A stretch of DNA of 64,000 nt. It comes from Cladochytrium replicatum. Lineage: Eukaryota; Chytridiomycota; Chytridiomycetes; Cladochytriales; Cladochytriaceae. This document shows positions 45,030 to 55,721 of the stretch, one piece after another (position 1 is the first letter of the stretch; every line of letters starts with the position of its first letter). Made by a program: the position numbers and the translations under genes. The notes under the pieces were generated by a model. The model did not search any database, was not told where the DNA came from, and saw only the letters and a list, made by a program, of their open reading frames with translations. The stretch covers positions 1-64,000 of the forward strand of contig JAHLKD010000078.1 in assembly GCA_025526935.1 (NCBI GenBank). The letters are read 5' to 3'.

Positions 45030-46740
45030 TGGAAATTCTGGTACCGCTGATGGTCTTGTGATGATTGTTGATTACTCGCCAATCTTACCCAGACGGCTGC
45101 CAAACGATCACCGCAAATTCCGTTCGTTCATTTCCCTCCGTTGCTTTCGGCCATCATTGTGTCCTTTGATGCGCAAAAGGTGTCCTCAAACTCCGCTTTT
45201 GGCACATCATCAGTTGAACCTGGCTTGCAACAGCGGAGAAGAATGCCCTGTGCTCTACTACGGACTGAGTGACGTGTACCACACTTCCATCACCCGTCGC
45301 CAGCATGACGGGGATTAAGCAGGCGAGTCCATCTCGCGATGAAAAACCTTACAATGACATATCTGCCGCGATCTTCGAAAATGCGGGCAAGCTCACTCTA
45401 CCTGACGTGTACTTTGCAGCGATCAGGTGCACGAGTGCAGACATTGGACCTGGTTGAAAGTACGCGAACGTGATGGCTTACAACCGTGTGGGAGGTCTCC
45501 GGCCCTCCCGTGGAAAATCGTGACGGAATGAATGGAGAACAGAGTGAAACGCAATCGCGATTGTAACCCCGAGTTTGAGCTCCAGAATACAGAAATGAAT
45601 TGTACAATGGAACGCTCACGTTCCTCATCCTGGTAAGTGAGAAATTAATATGCTCAGATTATGCTACGCAAATACTCAAGATCCGTTTCAAACAGCTTTA
45701 CGCTGTCGTTTTGTTCGCTTTCACGTTATTCTCGATCTGGACGTAACACAACTCGCTACAATGAAATTGTATGTCCAACGTTCAATCCATCCAAGGTGCT
45801 GCATTATTATTCTTTCAGGTGGGACTTCAAGGATCGGCATTCTGAGTATCCGCTACAGCGATCCCCCTGATCTTGAATTTCTTCGGTACTTTGGCCAGTG
45901 CTTTGATCCTGATACTTGTCGGCACCATTGTTGGATGGGCAGCAGCCGTCTTTCTTCATCGTTCATGACCAAGCCTTCAGACTGCATATGGAACGATATT
46001 CATTTTCTTCGACATGCACTGTGCTATTCCAGGCCTCATATTTGGTGCGTTACTAAATTGCGGTTTGCAATTATTTAATGTCAGGAACTCCAGCATGGCT
46101 CCCAGTCATTGGGCATACAGCAATATACGTTTATACGCTTCAGTTTGTCCCAGTTCTCTCGTTTGATAGAGTTTGGATCGAAGTTCTTAATACTGGCATT
46201 GTCACGATCGTGGTGGCATTGAAACTTGCGTGCTACTTTTCAGGTACTTTCGGGCCTTTGCTCTGGATTACGTCAACCTTTGTACTCGCCTGTCATGGCC
46301 GAGCTCTGGAATCGAAAGTCGCTGAAATGCTCCCCAAAACTGATGGTGATCAAGAGCGCCAATCAATCAGCGAGGGCCAAAGAACAGTGGAGATAGCAAG
46401 CCTTACAAAAGTTGTGGGTAATCCTGGACCAATGTAGACTGTAATCAGTATTCCCTGGATATCGCTTGATGTTGGGAAGGGCAGTGTTTTGTTGGGAACC
46501 AAAGGTTCTGGAAAACCACGTAATATCCTCACTGTACGTTTCAATATGTGAATCACTTAACATTCTGCTTCTTCTCAATGCGTCCCATCTATCGATTAAC
46601 CAAAGTCATTTTTCGACAGCATCAAAACCAAACCCATTTCAGTGGAGCCTCTCTCCATGGGTTCGAGGTCTACGTCAAGGATGTCAAAACCTTTACTGAA
46701 TTGAAAGGATGCGTCTGACTCATCTTCCAGAACTCGATGG
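45030..46740 (+). pseudogene. Broken, truncated ABCA transporter paralogue
   Basis: Collinear remains of the first half of the intact ABCA gene at 18.5 kb. The extracellular loop start is recognisable as LACNSGEECPVLYYGLSDVYHT (intact: [15 protein letters not shown]), then DISAAIFENAGKLTLPDVYFAA. The TM block survives as GLQGSAF..IPLILNFFGTLASALIL (intact: [30 protein letters not shown]). Next is WLPVIGHTAIYVYT..FDRVWIEVLNT (intact [25 protein letters not shown]), then TVEIASLTKVV and a Walker A remnant SVLLGTKGSGK. A last piece, LHGFEVYVKDVKTF, aligns with [14 protein letters not shown]. Several frame changes and stops interrupt it. The rest of NBD1 and the whole second half are absent. Intron positions match the live gene, so this is a segmental (DNA) copy, not a retrocopy. 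Confidence 0.8.
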
Positions 46741-47356
46741 CGGAACCCCAACTTGCTTTGAGCCAGTTACCTCAAAGTCCGATTCCGATTCCTTTCAGGC
46801 AAATTAAAGATGACAGCGAGTGACAAAATCGAATAGCGTGAGCACTTTGCTTATCTTTCAGCATGATGGTATCAAAGTGCTGTTGCCAGATTTGCCCCTC
46901 CATTGGCATCTGGGTGTCCCCTGCTAAGATCGCTCAAATCCCTTGTACGTGTTGGTATGCATGGTCAAGTCATTCGATGAGAATTTAGTAAACTTGGTTG
47001 TTGAGGTCGTCTGCTCGCCAAGCTGTCATGTCACTGTGGTATTGTTGGTGAATCCGACCGTTTTTTTGTGCAACTATGTTGTATATGTGAAGTTGTGCGT
47101 TGAACTCAGTTACTAGCCATTGAAAGGTGTCCACTGCAGCTTCATCTGCTCCCGGTGCTAAGCTTTATATTCCGACGGGAAACTGAGGTAGAGGTCGTAA
47201 GGCCAGTTGGGGTTCCGCAATTGTACTTCGATACAGGATTCGAGTGCATCGTTTTGATTTGGCGAAAGCCTTAACATTCTTGAAGTAGACAAAAACTCGT
47301 GGAAAGAAGCTCGGGTGAAAAGGTTTCGGCTTCGTAGAGGTTGAATAAGATGGCAT
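46640..47356. repeat. Diverged inverted repeat with ~170-bp arms
   Basis: The sequence at about 46640-46800 (+) resembles the reverse complement of about 47165-47356. At protein level, VYVKDVKTFTELKGC..AEPQLALSQLPQSP (+) matches VYFKNVKAFAKSKRC..AEPQLALRPLPQFP (minus). At DNA level, GCGGAACCCCAACT is shared exactly. The left arm is the end of the ABCA pseudogene, so the right arm is probably a second, inverted scrap of the same family. About 370 bases lie between the arms. Confidence 0.55.
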
Positions 47357-48859
47357 CGTTGAACCGAAACTCAGTTGAGAGAAAGATTGTGTGATGTCTA
47401 ATTCGTGATTGTTGTTTGATCCTCAATGGTTGTTGATAGTCTGTCGATAATTGTTATGAAGAATGTTGTGGTGAATCAGTGTAGTTGGAGCAGGGTCCGT
47501 TTGATCGTGATGAGTAGAGTCGATCCTGAGACACACAAGCCATTCAATTTTCATTGCATACTCTTGTATAGCAGTATGGCTTGATTAAAAATATAATTCA
47601 TGGCTGGGGGTTAAAATTCCGGAGTTCTATCAATATGTTTTAGATACTTCCTGAATTTCAGAAATAAGACTATTCGCCATATTTTGATTTCTATTATTGT
47701 GTAGGCAACACTGCTTCATATTTTTGCATTGTGCATTCAAATACTAAGGCAAAACAGCTGCAGCGTTTGCATGTTAAGCATCCAAACCAATAAAGAAATG
47801 AGGAGTAAATAGCAGCTTGGAGATCAGTTAATCTGCTGGCTCAAAGTTTTTCCTCATCTGGCAAAAAATAGCTCAAACAAAACCTGCTGAACAAGTTGCA
47901 AAAGATTACGCTTTTGACCAGGTTGAACACTATGACAATGATGCTGGCAATCTTAGCAACGGGGGGTGGTAATTATTCTGAAGATGATGTCATCAAATGT
48001 GTGTTAAGATTTGGGGTGTTTTTAATGGGAAGACGGAGTTTGCGTATGTTGAGTGTTCTCATTTGTTTTGTATTCTTTTCTGCTAAATGGAGTTTTTTTG
48101 GGAGTTTTTGAGCATTGCAACAGAGAGTTTGTTTTCTTGTGGACTCTAGTGTTTTGAGCTTGGGGTAAGGTTTTTTATGGACTTGTTTGGAGGTACGGCG
48201 GGAGTTGCGGGTGCTGCGGATCGTAGTCGGATTGTTGGTCAAGCGCGGACGGGACATGTGGCTTGGCGTTCATGGACTTCTTCTGCACGTGACAACTGTG
48301 TTCTTTAGGTTTGTTTTCCCATCCTGACGCGTTTGCTGCTGTTTTCTAAAAAGAAGAGGGACTTCCTGTGCACCTGTCGACTATGTTCTTTTAGGTCAAC
48401 CTGGCATTGTGAATGCCATTCCTTGCGATCTAACTGCAAATAAGAGTTTGGCCACTTGTTCTGCAGCCCAGAAACAAGGGAGAAGAGTCTATCAAGCTTT
48501 ATACTGTTATCCAAGAGGCAGCAAAACTACTTGGATTTTAACAGTGCGGTTCTGCATCAGCGAGACTTTGCATCAATTTTTTGAATAAGACATCCATGGT
48601 AAGTGGGCCACGCATTGAAAACATTACTAGAGGTGTAATTTAATGCGTGATGCCCATATGAGAAAATGCGATATTGAAGATGTATATAAATATAGGCAAA
48701 CTATAAAGATGAATGACATAATGGTAGTACTCCTAACAACTCAACTAGCACTGATATCAAAGAAGAGCAGATATATCCATCCTTGGGCACATAGAACTTT
48801 CAGGATGTTCCAATTTCTGAACAAACAAAAAGACTGACAACCTTTATTCTGTCTCAAAA
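47357..48859. other. AT-rich region without a supportable gene
   Basis: Short frames only. Minus frames at 48514-48305 and 48257-47973 are lysine/serine-rich with scattered Cys/His, and could be scraps of a decayed gene, but I cannot assign a family. The 3' end of the first Zn2Cys6 gene lies at its right edge. Confidence 0.4.
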
Positions 48860-51469
48860 CTATACATCGAGATGTTTAAAAATGAATGTCTTAATTTCAG
48901 GAATTGATTCCATAAGTGTAATTTGCACTTCTTTGAAATCCCAAACTGTGATCTCATTTGACGTAGTTGCCTCATTTAAAAGTTTGGAAGGCGTTGACAG
49001 TTCTGTCAAGCTAGGTTCCATAAATAGTCCCTCACATTCATAGCCATTGCTTGCAGATACCTCTTCAGCCTCTGCTTGCTGTGGTGAAACCGTATCTTGA
49101 TCTTCCACTTGCTGAAGTTTAGGTGGCAATTGATCTGCAGCGAGGGTGCCTTGAGCAAAAGGCAGCTGATTCCTTTTCTCAAGTATTGGTGCAAAAGATA
49201 TTGTCCCTTTGTGGTGCTCCAAGTACAACCTTGCAAACTTAAGGCAGAAGTCTGTGACTCTGCTGTACATCATGCCCTTTCCCCATGGGTTTGCTGTCAC
49301 CAATGAACTGCACAACTTTGAAAGCATCTTTGCGGATTCTCTGCTAATGCTTGTGTCTGAGGTGTGCAAAAGTGTCTGGAATGACAAGGCAACTGCTGGG
49401 AAAACAAAAATGTCCAGGAAGGGCATTCGGCTCAAGACTTTATATGGAGTCATCTCTAATATTTCAGTTATTGCTCGTGCAGCATTCTGTGCTTCAATCC
49501 AAGCACTGTATGAAGGGTGGAACTTCTTTGCAAGACTATGGCGAATGTGAGGAGACCAATCTTGTTCTTCTTCTCCACCCAGTTGGAATGCTAGGGCAGC
49601 TGGCTGCAGGCAAATGATGACTGCAGCGTTTTTGGTGATTTTTGCTGATGTGGACTGAATACAAGCACAAATGTCTTGTTGATTCAAAAGAACAGTGCTG
49701 GAATGGGGAGGCGGGCTAAGTATTGGAGCATGGCGCGCTTCCCATTCTCGTAGAATATCAAGAAATTTCTAAGGATAATTGGTAAGATCAGTTGTAATTC
49801 ATCAGAACAGTGATCACCTCACCTGTCCTCTTGCATTTGTGAATGATCCCAAACCCGAATGAACCACTCTCAGTTCTTGGACCATGATTTTGCCAATGTC
49901 TGCATTTGCAATACACGCAAGAGTAGCTTCAGGGGACCAAGGCCCAGTGGCAGAGCCATTGTTAGGCTGTACATCTGGATATGATGGTGTGTACGAAGGT
50001 GGCAAGTTAGATTTTGTGCCATATCTGAAAGCCATGTTTGCTTCAATCAGCAACAAGCACCACCAGGTTCGTCTTCGCACATTGTTTTCGAATGCCTTTC
50101 CAGGAATATCCACGTTAAGGCTCATATAGGTGGCCAGCCGAATGATGCATTCCATGAAATATTGTAAGTTAACCCGATACCTCGTACTGCCCATTTCCAT
50201 TGTCCCAAGAATAATCAAGGCGTGTACGACAGATAATGAAGGCCGAAGTTCAATTAGCTTTGGAGCCCACTCCAGCGCCCTATCTTTCAAATGTTTGCTT
50301 AATAGGGCAAACTCCTCGTAGCCAACATCTGTCCAGGAACGCTCTGATTCATTTGGTGTGGTACTGGACGATTGCGTGGATGACGGGGTACTCATACTAC
50401 TCGACTGCTCAGCCTCTTGATATGACAACGAGAATATCGATGTACCAAACGAATCTGGAACCTTCACTCGCGGATTCACAAATGTGACTGACACTCCGAA
50501 AATTGCATCCAGCAAAAATTCCGGTATTCTCCTCGCTCTAAACTCGTTCCAAAAGTGTCCGGGATGGAAGAAAACCAACATTGGATTGATGAAGTTGAAA
50601 TACGCATCGACGAGCTCTTCTTTCTGCCGGTGAGATAAGAGATAGTGCGGAGGCTCAACAACTGGCGTTGGAGTGTGCAAAATTGGAGTGAAAGACCGCA
50701 GGGGAGGAACTTGACCAAAGTCTGTTGCAAATGGCGATGAAGAGGCTGAATAAACACTGCTGAAATCGAGAGAGTTTTGATCGGGAAATATCAAGGAACT
50801 GAATGGATGGACCCATGTGACTTCTCCCATGAGGCCGCCGCCTAACTGAGGAGTCGGAGCGAAATATGGAATCGATCCTACATTGTCGCTGATGGAAGCA
50901 CTATTCGGGATGTATGGATTACCCGAGTTCGGCAGGGGAATGACTCCGTTAAACTTGAATATCGAATCAAGGCCCAAACCACTCTTCAGCTCATCGATTC
51001 GTCCGCCGGTTGCAAGTTGCGCTTGCAAAAGGTCGAAAACATCTGCTGTAAAATTCGAGTTGCTAGCGACGCCAGCAGGATTCGAATACTCCATGTTCTG
51101 AATAGCACTTCCATTTCCTTCCACCGTCACACCTTCGCTGGCCTCTTTCTGTTTCGGGGGTGCTTTTCTCCTGGTTCTCGTTCGATATTGTGGCAGTCCG
51201 TATGTACACACCGCTCGTGCTGACACACAGGTCCTGCACGGCTCATTGAAACCGTTACTTGGGCAGCGAATCTTGCGGCTATAACAGCGATCACATGCCG
51301 ATATCGAGAAGGTCTTGGAAGGACGGTATGCACCACCCGACGAGTCGTTCGATAGAGTGTCCGGAATGTTTGGCTGGTTCTGTGAGTATTGAGCGCCCGT
51401 TAGTGACAATGCCTCCCTGACATCGCTCAGCGCAGAGGCAAGAAGTCGCTCGGTGGTGGTTGTGTCCAT
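48860..51469 (-). CDS. Zn2Cys6 transcription factor with fungal regulatory domain (copy 1)
   Basis: A nuclear regulator. Exons 51469-49823 and 49768-48860 give 851 residues. The start MDTTTTERLLASALSDVREAL was chosen because it aligns with the paralogue's MDGANAEELLAAALNDVREAL. The binuclear zinc cluster reads CDRCYSRKIRCPSNGFNEPC then RTCVSARAVC, i.e. C-x2-C-x6-C-x8-C-x2-C-x6-C, with the usual basic linker RTRTRRKAPPKQK. The central part (about residues 285-520) is the fungal-specific regulatory domain: RQKEELVDAYFNFINPMLVF, HPGHFWNEFRARRIPEFLLD, and the hallmark RRRTWWCLLLIEANMAFRYG followed by NLPPSYTPSYPD. The second exon holds the C-terminal helical part. It sits head-to-tail behind copy 2 with the same intron after the VRGQ/TDQ position. 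Targets unknown. Confidence 0.9.
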
Positions 51470-51588
51470 TTCTCGAATGAGCGCCACCTCGATTTGTCAT
51501 TCAAACGAAACTGAAATAAATCTGCTTTGCTTGACCAAAATAAACATATGATAATACAATCATTTGCAACCACCAAAGAAAAAAGTCC

Positions 51589-54221
51589 CTACGTTTCTAA
51601 ACCCTCCTGGGGCACCTCCAGATGTTTGAAGATAAAGTTTTTGATTTCGGGGATCGATCCCATTAGCGACAACTCCATCTCCTTGAAATCCCACATCGTG
51701 ATCTCGCTTGGCCCTTTCTGCTTGCTCCAATCGTTCATATGTGGAAGCGTCGGCTGCACTCTTGTATCGGGCTCCATGAATATACCCTCGCAATCATATT
51801 TGTAGCTAGAAGCCACTTCTTCGGCCGACTCATCACGCAGTTCCGTGACTTCTGGTTGTTGCGACAACGGACATTGCTCCCCATCTCCAGATGGCGTTGA
51901 TTTTTTGCTTTGCTCAATGATGGGTGCGAATATCGATTCACCCTTATCGTGTTCCAAGTACAACCTGGCAAACCGCACGCAAAAGTCCGTAATCCGGCTG
52001 TACATCATCCCCTTCCCATACGGGTTCGCATTCGACAGTGCACTGCACAGCTTCGACAGCGTCCTCGCACATTCGCCGATGATGTTTGGGTCCGAGGTGT
52101 GGAGAAGAGTCTGGAATTGGAGTGCGACGGCAGGGAACACGAAGATGTCAAGGAATGGATTTCGGCTCAAGACTTGATAGGGGATCTTTTCGACAATGTC
52201 GGAAATCGAGCGTGCGGCGTTCTGTGTCGCGATCCATGCGCTGTAAGACGGACGGAATTTGCCCGCGAGAGGGTGGCGGATGTGAGAGGACCAGTCTTGG
52301 TGTTCGTCCGCTCCGAGCTGGAACGCCAATGCGGCTGGACGAAGGCAGATGAGAATGGCAGCATGCTTTGAGATGATTGCTGATGTGGACTGGACCCAAG
52401 TGTAAACATTCTGCAGGTTCAATTGCGTGTCGTTGGAACTACGTGGAAGAAGTAGAGCCGAAGCATGATGAGACTCCCATTCATTCAGACGATCAAGAAA
52501 CTGTTTGAGTTAGAAAAAGTCAAATTTTTATGGAGACTTTGTGCTGACCTGATCCGTTTTGCTTTTAAACCGATCTGCAGAAGTGTCCACTGCTCGCAAT
52601 TCTTGAACCATAACTCGGCCAATGTCAGCAGTTGCATTGAAGGCCCTGGTAGCCTCGGGAGACCAAGCACCGGTCGCAGAGCCATCATTGGGATTCGTGT
52701 CCGGAAACGACGGCTTGTACGAGGGTGGCAAATTTGGATTCGTCCCCATTCTCAACGCCGTATTCGCCTCAAATAGCAACAAGCACCACCACGTGCGCCT
52801 CCGGATGTTCTTCTCGAACGGCTTTCCAGGCACATCTACATTAAAGCTCAAAAATGTTGCCATCCGAATAACAAAGTTCACCAAGTTTGGCATGTTGAAA
52901 CGTGGTCTGGCTCTGCCCATCTCCATCAGCATGAGAATGATGAAGGTGTGCACTAGAGATATCGACGCCTGACGTTCTTTCAGCTTTGGAACCCATTCGA
53001 GTGCTCGCTCGGGCAAACTCTTGCTAAGCATTGAAAATTCTCTGTAATCCAAATCGTTCCACGACCGTTCTGATTCCCTCGGAGTGGCACTTGAGCAGTT
53101 TGAAGAGTCCTTAGATGACGAGGGACTCTCACTTCTGGAATGCTCGGATTCTTCGCGGGAAATATTGCGCTGTGACAAGCCGTAAAGAGACACGCCAAAC
53201 GCGTTCGTGGTTTTCATGCGTGGATCCGTAAACCTTACTGCGAGGCCAAATATTGCATCCAGCAGGAACACTGGCACTCTCTCAGCTCTGAACTCGTTCC
53301 AAAAGTGTCCGGGATGCAGGAACGGCATTGATGGATTGATGAAGTTGAAGTAAGCGTCGATAAGCTCTTCCTTCTGCCGCCGTGACAAAAGACTGCTTGG
53401 AGATTCGACAATCGGCGTTGGCGTCTTTAAAATTGGGGTGGGTAGCTGTATCGAAGGTATTTGAGGCAGGGTTGTTCCAAAAAGCAGCGGAAACGTGGTG
53501 GTTGGGTTGTTGATGTAAACCGGCACATGTCCTGCACAAGCATAATCAACATTTCACGGATCAAGTGCATTTACTTTGAGAAAAGCTTACCAAACTGTGA
53601 AGCAGAAGCAAAGTAAGGCAGCGGTCCAACTGGTATAGCATCAGAGTTGACCGAGCAACTAGCATTTGGCATGCTAATCGGCAAAGCTGCCCCGTTTGAA
53701 GTGAACATCGAATGAAGGCCTAGATTGCTCATCAATTCTTCAGCAGGAGTTCCTCCGTCCGCCAGTTCCGCCCACACCAGTTGTTGAAGCTGTGTGGTTA
53801 ATAAGCCCGACTTTGTCGAAGGCGCGACAGCAGATTCCAGTCTCTCCAAACTCTGAGTACCCACTTCGTCTCCTCCCCAACTTCCAACATTTTTGGTTGC
53901 CGCTTTTGCCGTCTGCGCTGTCGTCTTCTTCTTCCTGCGTCTAGTTCGATGCTCCGGATGGCCGTAGGTGCACTCGACACCTACGGCCAGACATGTACTG
54001 CATGGTTCATCAGAGCTGGTACTAGGGCATCGTATCTTTCGGCTGTAGCAGCGATCACACGCCGATATCGACCACGTCCTGGGAGGTCGCTGCGCACCGC
54101 CCGATGAAGATGCGTTGGTAGTGTTTCTGTGGGTCAGGGTCGATGCACCGGTAATCGCCAAAGCTTCCCTGACGTCGTTCAGAGCAGCAGCAAGCAGCTC
54201 CTCTGCATTCGCGCCATCCAT
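51589..54221 (-). CDS. Zn2Cys6 transcription factor with fungal regulatory domain (copy 2)
   Basis: A tandem paralogue of the gene downstream. Exons 54221-53591, 53531-52549 and 52500-51589 give 841 residues. The zinc cluster is CDRCYSRKIRCPSTSSDEPC and STCLAVGVEC, followed by the basic HRTRRRKKK. The regulatory domain shows RQKEELIDAYFNFINPSMPF, HPGHFWNEFRAERVPVFLLD and RRRTWWCLLLFEANTALRMG. The C-terminal exon ends MWDFKEMELSLMGSIPEIKN. The intron at 53532-53590 is absent from copy 1, while the second intron (52501-52548) is shared, so the intron was gained or lost after duplication. The two proteins are clearly alike throughout but diverged in the linker between zinc cluster and regulatory domain (residues 90-215), as expected for an old duplication. 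Both bind DNA probably as dimers; a shared or overlapping target set is inference. Confidence 0.92.
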
Positions 54222-54332
54222 GTGGTGTAATGTGCTAATAGAACATAACCGTTATTTTTTATGCAAACAATGATGCCAACAATACTACCCCGACTGCTAC
54301 TGAATGAGCAACAGCCCTGTGGCTATGTCGAC

Positions 54333-55426
54333 ATGTTCCAGTGGCTTACTAGTACAGCCTGCCAGGATTGTATGTCAAAGCCTTCAAGGGTTTAGAGACC
54401 TCGTCGCAATATTTTTTAGTCATCGTGGCAGTATTACTACCCTCGGAGATCGTCGACCAAATCCTGGTCTACGTCGGTGAATGGGCCGGTGAACCACTCC
54501 TCGCTTACAGAGTCGCTGCTCTGTCGAGACGCAGAACTGTGCAGTCAATACTCATCCACCTCCTCATCTCAATCGACGTGGCTAGCGAACTCGGCCGCAC
54601 AGATCTGTTGCAGCTGCTCGTCGAAAACATCAAAAAGGTGCCAGAGTACTCCGAGTATGCAGTATGGAGAGCAATTCAAGAAGGCCACATTGCTGTGTTG
54701 AGCTGGTGGGTTTCCAGCGGACTCCAGCTCAAGCACTTCAAGTATCCCATGGCGGAAGCGACGAGGTTGGGTCGCCTCGACGTGCTCGAGTGGTGGAAAT
54801 CCAGCGGGCTTGAGGTGGAATTGCATCGCGGCACCATGGACTATGCGAGTGTCAACGGCCAGGTGGAGGTTCTCGAGTGGTGGAAAGCAAGCGGACTCGA
54901 ATTGTGTTGGACCGAAGATGCGGTCGACATGGCGACTGTGGGTTTGCATATCCCTGTGCTGGACTGGTGGAACACGAGCGGACTGGAGATGAAATACACT
55001 TCGGCCGGTCTGGATCGCACCAATTCCATTGATGTTTTGAAATGGTGGAAGTCGAGTGGACGGGAGCTAAAGTATACCAAGAACGCGATGGATTTAGCGA
55101 GCAGGAATGGCCAAGTTGACGTCCTTGATTGGTGGAAGGCCACGGGGCTCGTGCTGAAATGGACGGAATCGGCGATGGATTGGGCGAGCGAACAGGGACA
55201 TGTCGATGTTCTCGATTGGTGGATTTCAAGCGGTCTGGAAGTGAAGTGGACTGGGTCTGCTATGACCCTGGCGAGCAAGTATGGTCATTTAGCCGTGTTG
55301 GAATGGTGGGTGAGAAGCGGTCTCACGGTTAAAAGCAACTCTGAATCAGCACGTCGGTGCGCAGAAAGGAACGGACATGTAGATGTGGTCGACTGGTGGG
55401 TAACATTTGAGATGGGCGATTCGTAA
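54333..55426 (+). CDS. WWK-repeat protein with F-box-like N-terminus
   Basis: Exons 54333-54369 and 54420-55426 (intron GTATGT..TTTTTTAG, 50 bases) give 347 residues. The N-terminus has LPSEIVDQILVYVGEWAGEP, an F-box-like start, then helices to about residue 95. From there about eight repeats of 28-33 residues follow, with consensus GHVDVLDWWKSSGLELKWTE plus SAMDxAS. Examples are RLDVLEWWKSSGLEVELHRG, QVEVLEWWKASGLELCWTED and HVDVLDWWISSGLEVKWTGS. The helix-turn-helix spacing is ankyrin-like, but the paired tryptophans at each repeat replace the usual ankyrin LHxAA signature. The first exon is inferred: without it the open frame has no ATG. F-box plus repeat architecture suggests a substrate adaptor for ubiquitination or a binding scaffold (inference). 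A dead copy lies at 44-45 kb and a scrap follows directly downstream. Confidence 0.78.
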
Positions 55427-55721
55427 TTGGCTAGATGAGTCGATTATTTGGGGCGTGATCTTCAGGTCCCAACGTCACTATCGCGCTCTACATTAACAAT
55501 TTCATACATCCTCAAGTTTCCCACCAGCCAGTCAATCCTATCCACTTCATCTCCAAAACATTGGACTTCCACCAATCACGCATGCCTATGTGAACATCTC
55601 CAGTGCTGGGAGTGGTCGAGTGGTGGATAGCTTTTGCTGAGCTGAATAATAATGGTCAATCAAGTTCGCTTAATACCCACACGGCTGTGGCTTACCGTCC
55701 CTCGGATCGTCATCGTCGAGA
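55427..55721. pseudogene. Short WWK-repeat scraps between two genes
   Basis: The minus strand around 55590-55520 encodes DWWKSNVLEMKWIGLTGWWE, clearly one repeat of the WWK family plus half of another. The plus strand at 55600-55640 encodes VLGVVEWWIAF, another piece. They lie back to back in opposite orientations in the 295 bases between the live WWK gene and the DNA-PKcs start. These are remains of a rearranged repeat gene; no gene-sized frame is left. Confidence 0.5.
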
